Of a stretch of DNA of 42,089 nt, positions 20,189-27,270 are shown piece after piece. This stretch comes from Bacteroidaceae bacterium (GTDB lineage: Bacteria; Bacteroidota; Bacteroidia; Bacteroidales; Bacteroidaceae). Both the position numbers and the translations under genes were made by a program. The stretch spans positions 1 through 42,089 of the forward strand of contig JAGCPY010000044.1 in NCBI GenBank assembly GCA_017965425.1. The letters run 5' to 3'. Within the stretch, counting starts at the first letter, position 1, and every line of letters begins with the position of its first letter. The notes under the pieces were generated by a model that made no database searches, was not told where the DNA came from, and saw only the letters and a list, made by a program, of their open reading frames with translations.

Positions 20189-22069
20189 TTATCGCAGCAC
20201 TGCTTTCTTGCCGTTTCTGATGAACACGCCCTTGGGTTGCTGGGCGCTGTCCACGTTTCGTCCGCCCATGTCGAAGGTGCCACGTGTTGCCTGCTGTTTG
20301 TGTGTTTCCTCACGTTCAGTTCTCGGTGCACCGATGCCCACGGGCTGTCCTTTGTCTGTTGTCGCGATGAAGAAGGCCAATTGGCTTTGGATGCCTCGGG
20401 CGTTGGTGTAGGTGACGCGATAGACGTAGCTCCAGTCGGTGTTGACGGTGAGCTCGCGTGTCGTCTCGCCGGTGTTCCATTGCCACTGTCCCGTGTCCTC
20501 TTCTCCTTCGGGCAGTTGTGGGATCAGGCGCAGTGTCTTTCCTTTTGCCAGCGGTGTTGACTTGGTGGTGGAGAAGGTGTTCACGAGGCATCCCAGCTCG
20601 TTGTGGCGTGTCGTTTTTCCGTTCACCAGCCCTCGCTTTTTCTCTTGTGCGAAGCTGGGGATGAGGTTGGCCGTCAGCGAGGTGATGTATTCGATTTGTG
20701 GCGACAGTTCCGTGGGCACCTGTTCGGCGGGGCAGAGTTGAGGTTCGCGTGTGTTCATGAGCACCGAGTAGCCCAGATGGTCATATCCTCCGCTGGTGGA
20801 GCCTTTGCCGCCCTCGTCGATGCCCATTTCTTTGTATGCGTTTTCCGAGAAAGGCATCTTCACGCCCTTCACGCCTTCATAGAGTCCGATGACCGTTCCC
20901 CAGTAGGGTCTCATCTGTGCTCCCAGGGCGGGGCCTGTCATGACCCATGAGCGTCCGTCGCTGTAGTAATTGCCGTTGGTGCCATAGTGGTAGTTCGTCC
21001 AGGGCAGTCCTTCCACGCTCTGTGTCTGAGCGGCTACGTATTCGATGCCGGCTGCCAGTCGGTGGTTCATGTAGGCAAAGAGGTCGTCGCCCTGGTTGTA
21101 GGCCACCTTCGCAATGTCAATGGCCAATCCCAGTGCCATCGCCGAGTGACCCGTGTCGCGTCCGCTCTCGTTCATCTGTCCCAGCTCGCCGTAGGCACCT
21201 GTTTCCAGTTCGCTCTCCGAGGTGGTCACGATGAGGTTGCCCCAGAACTCGGTCAGTCCTTCGTTCCAGATGGCTTGTCCCGTGATGTCGTCGTGTCCCG
21301 TGATGTCGTGCAGCGTGGGCGGTTCTGTGTAGCTGCCCACTTGGTCATATTTGATGAACGAGAGTGCTTCGTTGTAGATTTGTACGTCGTCGCAGAGGAT
21401 GCCGATGGACATCACGCACAGGGCATTGCAGAGCCCCCAGTTCGACCAGTAGTGACCGGGTGCCCTCCACCACTTGCCGCTGTTTTCCCAAGTCCCGTTG
21501 CGTCCGCGCAGGAAGCCGATGGCCTTGGGGTACCACAGCGTGCGCATCCATTGCTGGAAGGCTTCGAAGTCCTCGCGTTTCCATCCGTCGTAGTCGCGCA
21601 TCAGCTCTGCCGCCTGTGCGAACTGGTAGCCGTAGAGTCCCACGGCCAGGCATTGGTCAGAGTTGCCGCTGATGGCTTTCGTGGCGTTGCACCATGCCAT
21701 GAGGATGCGCACCGCTGCCTTGGCATTGGCTGCCGTGCCGCCGATTTTCCAGCGCAGGGCGTTCTGATAGGCCATCGTCGCACCGCGTGCCGCGTTGATG
21801 TAGTTCTCGCCCGACCCGCCACCACGCACGATGGTCTCGACGGGATAGGTCTGCACGCCGCTCTGGGCATATTCGGCTGCTTTCAGCTTGTTCCACGCTT
21901 TCGTCACCGTCGTCTGTTTGGCTGCAATCTGAGCCTTCACGCGGTCGAAGTCGGCTTGTGTGTGCAGACCGCCCGGATGGATGAAACCACGCTCTTGTGC
22001 CAGGGCAGGGACGAGGTTGGACGTGAAGGGTAGAAGCAGCAACGTCAGGGTTAGGATTCTTGCTTTCAT
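20189..22069 (-). CDS. Secreted alginate-lyase-superfamily polysaccharide lyase (PL38-like)
   Basis: From the ATG at 22069 the protein has 626 residues with a signal peptide (MKARILTLTLLLLPFTSNLVPALA). It starts RGFIHPGGLHTQADFDRVK, as expected for the alginate_lyase (alpha/alpha)-toroid family; other landmarks are WENSGKWWRAPGHYWSNWGLCNALC and ESGRDTGHSAMALG with a candidate catalytic His, then a C-terminal region ending in DMGGRNV..PKGVFIRNGKKAVLR. Similar Bacteroides proteins are placed in PL38, whose known action is on glucuronate-containing chains; substrate here is inferred only. The frame extends 21 codons further upstream, but those lie across the TATCTTTG promoter, so 22069 is the preferred start. 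It heads a likely operon with rhaD, leuB and the dehydrogenase. Confidence 0.75.
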   Translation of the reverse strand: MKARILTLTLLLLPFTSNLVPALAQERGFIHPGGLHTQADFDRVKAQIAAKQTTVTKAWNKLKAAEYAQSGVQTYPVETIVRGGGSGENYINAARGATMAYQNALRWKIGGTAANAKAAVRILMAWCNATKAISGNSDQCLAVGLYGYQFAQAAELMRDYDGWKREDFEAFQQWMRTLWYPKAIGFLRGRNGTWENSGKWWRAPGHYWSNWGLCNALCVMSIGILCDDVQIYNEALSFIKYDQVGSYTEPPTLHDITGHDDITGQAIWNEGLTEFWGNLIVTTSESELETGAYGELGQMNESGRDTGHSAMALGLAIDIAKVAYNQGDDLFAYMNHRLAAGIEYVAAQTQSVEGLPWTNYHYGTNGNYYSDGRSWVMTGPALGAQMRPYWGTVIGLYEGVKGVKMPFSENAYKEMGIDEGGKGSTSGGYDHLGYSVLMNTREPQLCPAEQVPTELSPQIEYITSLTANLIPSFAQEKKRGLVNGKTTRHNELGCLVNTFSTTKSTPLAKGKTLRLIPQLPEGEEDTGQWQWNTGETTRELTVNTDWSYVYRVTYTNARGIQSQLAFFIATTDKGQPVGIGAPRTEREETHKQQATRGTFDMGGRNVDSAQQPKGVFIRNGKKAVLR

Positions 22070-22094
22070 CGTTTCGTTTCTTGGATTGATGCCG

Positions 22095-22102
22095 CAAAGA
22101 TA
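22095..22102 (-). promoter_or_regulatory. Bacteroidetes -7 promoter motif for the lyase-rhaD-leuB operon
   Basis: The minus strand reads TATCTTTG followed by CGG, 25 bp upstream of the ATG at 22069. It separates this unit from the upstream GH43 gene, whose stop is 142 bp away. Confidence 0.65.
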
Positions 22103-22211
22103 ATGTATTTTTCGTGAACCGACACCATACACGCATGTTAAAAAGTGTGTGCCACCTGCATTTTCCTTATGGGAATCCGCAATGATGCCGCGAAATGCCT
22201 GTGGGCGCTTG

Positions 22212-23828
22212 TCACTCGATTCTTATCCAGTCAATGTCCAGCCATCCCCGGTTGCCACGTCGCTGCCGTTGCTCTGCCATGAAGCCATATTTGGCTCCAA
22301 TCCATTTGCCTTCTTTCATCTGGAACGTCTCGCCAGCCTGGTGGAAGCGCTTGCCGTCGCGGCTGTAGGCGAAGGTGCAGCGTCCGTCCTTGACGGTCAG
22401 GCGCAGGAAGAGGTCGATGTAGGTGGCGGGCGAATAGGGGATGGTGTCGCGTGCCGAGGGTTCCAGGGTGGCGATGGCGGTCACTTGCTCGGTGTTGCCC
22501 TCATCGGCTCCCAGACAGGTGTGGCGTTGCAGCACGAAGCCCTCAGCGCGTCGCTCGATGACCAGGGCTGCGTAGTCGCGTCCCATCATGATCAGACCTC
22601 CCTGTTGCCCTTCTTCCTTGGCGGCAAAGCGCACGCGTGCGGTGGCAGTGAAACGGGGTGCCGTGGGCTTTTGCAACAACAGGTTGGGCGCTTCCCAGAG
22701 GTTCACCTGCCCGTCGCTCAGGTCGTGAGTGTAGAGCCGCATCGTGCCCTCGGCGGTGGGCATTCCGAAGGTCTGGTCATAGTTGGCGTGCCACTGCCAT
22801 TGCAGGCCCAAGGTGCCGCCAGCGAACTCGTCGCTCTCAGTTGGGTTAAAACGTGCTGTGGAGGAAGACTTGGGCTTGCGGTATCGTGCGCAGGGCTCGC
22901 CGCTGTTGCCCATCACAGGCCATCCCGATGTCCAATCGACAGGTTGCAGGCAGACAACCCGCCCGTAGGCTCCTTTGTCGTTGAAATGCAGGAACCAGTC
23001 TTCGCCCCACACCGTGTGCACCCATCCTCCCTGGTGCGGCCCGTTGATGTCGGTCCTGCCCTGTTGCATCACGCGCTTCCACTCGTAGGGACCGTATGGC
23101 GACTTCGAGCGCATGGCCAGCTGCCAGCCGGAGGTCACTCCGCCTGCCGGACACATGATCCAGTACCATCCCTCGCGTTTGTAGAACTTAGGCCCCTCGG
23201 CGGTGTGGTTCTCCTGCCCTCCGTCGAAGACGATGCGGGGCAGTCCTGTTGCCCGCGAACCGTCGGCAGACAGCTCACGCACCGTCAGCACTGAGTTGAA
23301 GCCTGCCCGCGAGGCAGCCCACGCGTTCACCAGATAGCAGCGCCCGTCGTCGTCCCACAGCGGGCACGGGTCTATCATCCCCTTGCCAGCCACCACGCAG
23401 ACGGGACGTTCCCACTCGCCTGCCACGTCTTTCGTCTTCACCATGAAGATGCCACGGTCGGGGTCGCCCCAGTAGATGCGGAACTCGCCCTCGTGGTAGC
23501 GAATCGAGGGAGCCCACACGCCCTGGCCGTGAGCCGGATGGTCGAAAACCTCGCGCGGTTCCAGCTCGCGCAGCGCATGACCCACGATTTCCCAGTTCAC
23601 CAAGTCCTTTGAGTGCAGGATCGGCAAGCCCGGGATGCAGTTGAACGACGAGGCCGTCAGGTAATAATCCTCTCCCACGGCGCACACGTCGGGGTCGCTG
23701 TAGTCGGCATACAACACGGGGTTCGAGTACCCGCCCCTGCCATCATCGGGCGACCACACCCGTGAAGGCGCCTGCCCGAAGGCCACGACAGCCATCAGGC
23801 AGCCTAAGAACACTAACTTCGCTTTCAT
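22212..23828 (-). CDS. Secreted GH43 (subfamily-12-like) beta-xylosidase/arabinofuranosidase with C-terminal lectin-like domain
   Basis: A 538-residue protein with a signal peptide (MKAKLVFLGCLMAVVAFGQA). The GH43 propeller (about 33-330) shows Asp45 (DYSDPDV, general base), Asp153 (GMIDPCPLWDDDG, modulator) and Glu211 (HTAEGPKFY, general acid), the usual triad. The C-terminal part (about 345-538, FAGGTLGLQWQWHANYD..) is a concanavalin-like beta-sandwich typical of the longer beta-xylosidase-type GH43 enzymes. I chose the ATG at 23828 because the signal peptide begins there; an eight-codon upstream extension is less likely. The 5' leader from the promoter at 24023 is about 190 nt and contains three GC-rich hairpins. 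Likely action: exo-cleavage of xylose, arabinose or galactose side chains in the periplasm. Confidence 0.88.
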   Translation of the reverse strand: MKAKLVFLGCLMAVVAFGQAPSRVWSPDDGRGGYSNPVLYADYSDPDVCAVGEDYYLTASSFNCIPGLPILHSKDLVNWEIVGHALRELEPREVFDHPAHGQGVWAPSIRYHEGEFRIYWGDPDRGIFMVKTKDVAGEWERPVCVVAGKGMIDPCPLWDDDGRCYLVNAWAASRAGFNSVLTVRELSADGSRATGLPRIVFDGGQENHTAEGPKFYKREGWYWIMCPAGGVTSGWQLAMRSKSPYGPYEWKRVMQQGRTDINGPHQGGWVHTVWGEDWFLHFNDKGAYGRVVCLQPVDWTSGWPVMGNSGEPCARYRKPKSSSTARFNPTESDEFAGGTLGLQWQWHANYDQTFGMPTAEGTMRLYTHDLSDGQVNLWEAPNLLLQKPTAPRFTATARVRFAAKEEGQQGGLIMMGRDYAALVIERRAEGFVLQRHTCLGADEGNTEQVTAIATLEPSARDTIPYSPATYIDLFLRLTVKDGRCTFAYSRDGKRFHQAGETFQMKEGKWIGAKYGFMAEQRQRRGNRGWLDIDWIRIE

Positions 23829-23873
23829 TCTATATATTATTGTTGAGTTCAAAAGAATAAAACGAATGCTTTT

Positions 23874-23953
23874 GCCCTTTCAGGGCGAAAAAACCGTGAA
23901 TCCTTGTACCCAGGGCGTTGCCCTGGGCTGACTGCTTGCTGCCCCGTTGGGGC
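23874..23953. repeat. Three successive GC-rich hairpins, REP-like, in the GH43 leader
   Basis: GCCCT-TTC-AGGGC (23874-23886), CCCAGGGC-GTT-GCCCTGGG (23909-23927) and GCCCC-GTT-GGGGC (23941-23953) lie within 80 bp. Two share the loop GTT. Together with the terminator and promoter they account for the 317-bp gap 23829-24145. Such palindrome clusters resemble REP/BIME-type elements; similar words occur in other Bacteroidetes genomes as far as I recall, but that needs a search. Confidence 0.65.
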
Positions 23954-24022
23954 GCTTCGTTGGCGCGTATTCATACCTCCGAAACAGGTGTTATTAGAGC
24001 ATATCGCAGTCTCTTTCGGCGG

Positions 24023-24030
24023 CAAAGTTA
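24023..24030 (-). promoter_or_regulatory. Bacteroidetes -7 promoter motif for the GH43 gene at 23828
   Basis: The minus strand reads TAACTTTG followed by CCG. If used, the mRNA leader is about 190 nt and includes the three hairpins at 23874-23953. Confidence 0.55.
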
Positions 24031-24085
24031 CCGTTTTTCCTGAATCCGTCCCCATGTTTTCCCTCCTTTTTTCACTTGCGCCTAC

Positions 24086-24118
24086 AAAAAAGCCGCCCCA
24101 CCTTCAATGGCAGGGCGG
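24086..24118 (-). terminator. Intrinsic terminator of the HU-like gene
   Basis: On the minus strand CCGCCC pairs with GGGCGG around a ~15-nt loop and is followed by six T (24086-24091 as A on the plus strand). It begins 28 bp after the stop codon at 24146. Confidence 0.8.
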
Positions 24119-24145
24119 TCGGGGAAAAAACGACAGGTCGTTTGC

Positions 24146-24637
24146 TTACCCTTCATCGTCAGGCGTCTGCTCCTCCTCGCCGTCGCCGTAGATCTCGTTC
24201 ATCTTCGCCTTCTCTTCCTTGCGTGGGAGGACACGCTGGAACTTCACGTCCTTGCGCATGTCGTCGAAGAATGCCGACATGGAGTAGATGGCGCGGTAGT
24301 CGGTGATGTTGTCCGCCGTGAAGCTTTCGAAGGACGTGGAGCCCACCTGACGGATGCTGGGCTCGAAGCTGCCCAGGTCGCCCAGATCCACCTTGAAGCC
24401 TTGGATGAGATACTCGCGGGTGCAGTCAACGATGGCCGTGAGCACACCCACCACCACGTCGCGCCCGTAAGGCGAACCGTGCTCCTTGATGTGCTTCGCC
24501 AGCTGAGCCAGCGTCACCGTGTCCGTCAGCTGCACGTTGGCATACACCTTTGCAGGGTCGTCCTCGCTCATCGGGTTCTTGCGGAAGCCGAGGCTGTAGC
24601 GCACTTTCTGAATGCTTTCATCTTTTGCCATATTCAT
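24146..24637 (-). CDS. HU-family DNA-binding protein (Bacteroidetes HU-like type)
   Basis: A 163-residue cytoplasmic nucleoid-type protein. The central part (VQLTDTVTLAQLAKHIKEHGSPYGRDVVVGVLTAIVDCTREYLIQGFKVDLGDLGSFEPSIR) has the HU/IHF order: helical dimer region, G-D-L-G-S-F beta-arm start, but the arm is followed by a longer C-terminal tail that is acidic (GDGEEEQTPDDEG). This type, longer than classic 90-residue HU, is common in Bacteroidetes, often near primase/helicase pairs like those at 27271-29753. The start could be ATG 24637 or the third codon (Met3). A strong promoter (TTTG, 20 bp, TATCTTTG) and an intrinsic terminator make it a single-gene unit. Confidence 0.82.
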   Translation of the reverse strand: MNMAKDESIQKVRYSLGFRKNPMSEDDPAKVYANVQLTDTVTLAQLAKHIKEHGSPYGRDVVVGVLTAIVDCTREYLIQGFKVDLGDLGSFEPSIRQVGSTSFESFTADNITDYRAIYSMSAFFDDMRKDVKFQRVLPRKEEKAKMNEIYGDGEEEQTPDDEG

Positions 24638-24736
24638 GGTGGTTCCCTGCTGACTTGCTTTCCTGGCAAGGACTCCGTGTCGGAACCTCGGGAGTCATGT
24701 TTTACTTTGTGTTTGTGTTGTTGCCTTAAGGCACTG

Positions 24737-24768
24737 CAAAGATAGTGATTTCCTTTGAATTACGCAAA
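24737..24768 (-). promoter_or_regulatory. Full -33/-7 Bacteroidetes promoter of the HU-like gene
   Basis: On the minus strand TTTG (24765-24768) is followed by a 20-bp spacer and TATCTTTG (24737-24744), matching TTTG-N19-21-TAnnTTTG. It is about 100 bp upstream of the ATG. Confidence 0.8.
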
Positions 24769-24800
24769 CATTTCACGACTTTTTCCATGTATTTTTCAGA

Positions 24801-24846
24801 CATCCACCGTAGGGTCATACACGGGGGTATGGCCCTACGGTGGATG
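24801..24846. repeat. 20-bp-arm stem-loop in the HU-ImmA intergenic region
   Basis: 24801-24820 (CATCCACCGTAGGGTCATAC) pairs with 24827-24846 across a 6-nt loop with a single mismatch that is a wobble pair in one RNA strand. It lies just upstream of the HU promoter. There is no T-run, so it is not a clear terminator. Confidence 0.75.
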
Positions 24847-24912
24847 CAATCAGTTTTGCGGCATAGGTACAACTTTTCCCGCAGAAAACTTTAAAAAACG
24901 AAAACGAAAACA

Positions 24913-24978
24913 CGTTTATACGAAAAGGCACACACGTATATTCGTGTAGGGGAATACGTATATACGTGTAAGGGAGAT
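24913..24978. repeat. Array B of 22-bp units with palindromic core CGTATATACG
   Basis: Cores at 24913 (CGTTTATACG), 24935 (CGTATATTCG) and 24957 (CGTATATACG) are exactly 22 bp apart, as in arrays A and C. The bases after the core (AAAAGG in unit 1, GTGTA-AGGG type in units 2 and 3) are partly shared. The array lies between the divergent HU-like and ImmA/IrrE genes. Confidence 0.82.
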
Positions 24979-24982
24979 GAAA

Positions 24983-25002
24983 CCGTAACCGTAACCGTAA
25001 CC
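24983..25002. repeat. CCGTAA hexamer repeats
   Basis: CCGTAA occurs three times in tandem (24983-25000) and then reads into CC; CCGTAACCACAT at 24995 recurs at 25124, where it is part of a GTGGTT-CCGT-AACCAC hairpin (25118-25133). The remainder of the 806-bp gap 24638-25443, apart from the elements listed, holds no gene I can support. Confidence 0.6.
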
Positions 25003-25359
25003 ACATGCCGCTCTATGTTCTGACGACTGTCTGCCGTGCTGCACTAAAATGGCTGGATTGGGATGGGGCGAGATGACGTAAACGGTGGCTGAATTGTCTG
25101 AAAAGGGGTGATTATGGGTGGTTCCGTAACCACATAATGGATGTTTTTGCAGGGCCTGGAAGATTTGTTTTGCTTCTTTTGGGGATTTTTATAGCTGATT
25201 ATCAGTAAGTTTGTTTGAATGAATACTACTATTGCCTTTTTTGCTGTTCCAGAACCAAGAGGCGTTGCTGGTGACGGTTACGTTTTCACGGCTTTTTGGG
25301 CGAAAAAAGTCGTTGTTTATCGATTCTTGGCAAATATTCAAAGATTACCAACCTTGTTG

Positions 25360-25390
25360 TTTGCCTTTCAGTTTTTTTTATGTAACTTTG
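25360..25390 (+). promoter_or_regulatory. Full -33/-7 Bacteroidetes promoter of the ImmA/IrrE gene
   Basis: TTTG (25360-25363), a 19-bp spacer and TAACTTTG (25383-25390), followed by C, fit the consensus well. The ATG at 25444 is 53 bp downstream. Confidence 0.8.
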
Positions 25391-25443
25391 CGCCCGAAAA
25401 CCTAAGATAAATTGTTGTAGTCAGTCATCAGGAGTAGAAACTT

Positions 25444-27126
25444 ATGTATATTCATTTTAAAGAGCTTGAACAAGGTCTGAGGGAATATGTTGCCAATGCG
25501 TCTGCCTTTGACGCGTGGGCGTGGGCTATTGTGGAACGCATCAAACCTGCTATGGATAAATGGGGGAAAGAGTATGGCAGCGGTGGCCGTGCCCTCTGGG
25601 ATGTGGTGCGCGTGGTCTCATGGCGACGCGGTGTCATCGTGAAGAATCTTTCGAGGAAAAAGTTTTCCGAGCTGGTTTGCACGGTGTGTCCAGAGTTGGG
25701 AGTTGCCAAGGCACTGAATGCCAGCCTGAAGAATTCGGAAGTCTCGAAGAAGCATATCCAGAACTATGATCAGCTATCAGAAACCGTATGGCTGAAGAAA
25801 TATGGTACGCGCGTGGAGTCTCTTTTCGAGGAGGCCGAAAACGAAGTAGGGAATGCTACGATCTGTCAGAAGACCCATGAGGACTACCTCGGCGACATTC
25901 TGCTTGCCCGACTGGGTGAAGGCAACACGCTGAACTGCTTGAGGCGGAGGCAAATCTATACGGTTGCCGGTGTGAGCGAACAGAGCGTGCAGCCTGCGTG
26001 GTCTATCGAGACGTACCTGAACGCCGCAGATAGGGAACAGGGACGATTCTCGCAGGTGATGGCCTTCGAGTGGGTCGATGAACATGTCACCGAGGAAACG
26101 TTAGCCATGCTGTTTTTGCGCTACAGCCGGTTCCTCTGCAAGCTCGTCGTTGTCAGCATACATGGTTTCTCGACCGGTAGCATCGCTGCCGCCACAAACA
26201 ATCATATCGGGCTGAGCCGCATGAACCCCGATGCTCCTTTCGAGGAGGCTCTCGAGGTGGTGGTGAGGCGTACTATCAACAACAGAGAGACGGAAAATCG
26301 CCTGAAGGAAGCCCTCACGGGCGGATGCATGAGCGGCAGGATGATTGTCTGTGACGGCGGGAAACTGACCACTTTGGCCGACATGATGCACTACTGCGGC
26401 ATCGCCGTGAACCAGAGATATGTGTGGACAGTACCCTATTACCAGAAGGAGCAGATAGAGGTGATGGCCGAGGATGTCAGGTCGCACATTCCCAACAGCC
26501 ACATCAACGAACTGGCTTTGACATTAGCCAGGAAATTCGGCACGACGAGCCAAGGCTATGTGACGGCCGATGTTAACGAAATGGCGCGCAGGATGGGACT
26601 GAAGATCATGATGAGCGATATGCCGTCCGATCAGTATGCGTGTCTGGACCTCGCAGGGAAGCGTATCGTCCTGAACTTGAAGATAGCCACCATGACCGTC
26701 AACCATCATGGAACCGTCAACCACATCATCCGCTTCTCCATAGCGCATGAACTGGGGCATTTCTTCCTCCATGCTCAGGCTCTCTGCGAACATATTGAAT
26801 CGTTCACCGAGACAGATGCCTCGCTGAGCGCCACTCCACAGGGCGACAATAAGGTGAAGCGCATGGAGTGGCAGGCCAATTACTTTGCTGCGTGTCTTCT
26901 CATGCCGAAGGAGGAGGTCCGACGGCTGTTCTGTCAGCTGCTCAAGCCAGATGAAAGACAACTCCTTGAGACGAACAAAGTCATCTATGAGGAGCAGCTG
27001 GGACGCGAAAGGCTCTACGCGATTCTGCTGCGTATGTCAGGCCGCATGGAGGTTTCCATGCAGGCCATGCGCATCCGTCTGAGTGAGTTGTCGTTGGTTC
27101 CACAACTCTCGGCGGAATGTGCCTGA
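25444..27126 (+). CDS. ImmA/IrrE-type zinc metalloprotease with a large unrecognised N-terminal region
   Basis: A 560-residue protein without signal peptide or membrane span. The C-terminal part (about 350-515) is an ImmA/IrrE (M78-type) domain: SIAHELGHFFLH gives the zinc motif His435-Glu436-x-x-His439, and MEWQANYFAACLLMP supplies the third-ligand acid around Glu475. Members of the family cleave repressors to release a response, for example ImmA for ICEBs1 and IrrE/DdrO in Deinococcus. The first ~340 residues contain no domain I can name; they are rich in Lys/Arg and aromatic residues near the start (AWAIVERIKPAMDKW, VVRVVSWRRG). The usual partner, a small Xre-type repressor gene, is not next to it. 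It is a single-gene unit by promoter structure, followed by a helicase-like gene with its own promoter. Confidence 0.8.
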   Translation: MYIHFKELEQGLREYVANASAFDAWAWAIVERIKPAMDKWGKEYGSGGRALWDVVRVVSWRRGVIVKNLSRKKFSELVCTVCPELGVAKALNASLKNSEVSKKHIQNYDQLSETVWLKKYGTRVESLFEEAENEVGNATICQKTHEDYLGDILLARLGEGNTLNCLRRRQIYTVAGVSEQSVQPAWSIETYLNAADREQGRFSQVMAFEWVDEHVTEETLAMLFLRYSRFLCKLVVVSIHGFSTGSIAAATNNHIGLSRMNPDAPFEEALEVVVRRTINNRETENRLKEALTGGCMSGRMIVCDGGKLTTLADMMHYCGIAVNQRYVWTVPYYQKEQIEVMAEDVRSHIPNSHINELALTLARKFGTTSQGYVTADVNEMARRMGLKIMMSDMPSDQYACLDLAGKRIVLNLKIATMTVNHHGTVNHIIRFSIAHELGHFFLHAQALCEHIESFTETDASLSATPQGDNKVKRMEWQANYFAACLLMPKEEVRRLFCQLLKPDERQLLETNKVIYEEQLGRERLYAILLRMSGRMEVSMQAMRIRLSELSLVPQLSAECA

Positions 27127-27236
27127 ATGCGGTTCATGCGGCAAGACTATGGTAAAACACGTTGGTAAATCTGAATTCTATCATTTGATACCTTAGCCAA
27201 TCCTTCCGATTGGTCGCGAGGGGGATGAAAAGGGAG

Positions 27237-27244
27237 TAACTTTG
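27237..27244 (+). promoter_or_regulatory. Bacteroidetes -7 promoter motif for the helicase-like/primase operon
   Basis: TAACTTTG followed by C, 26 bp before the ATG at 27271. A CCAAT-CCTTCCG-ATTGG hairpin (27197-27213) lies just upstream, where a regulator could bind. Confidence 0.65.
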
Positions 27245-27270
27245 CACCATGAACCCAAAACTATTGGTTT

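Noticed and set aside
25219-25410. 63-codon frame before the ImmA/IrrE gene
   Set aside because: It overlaps the full -33/-7 promoter at 25360-25390 and has no similarity that I recognise.
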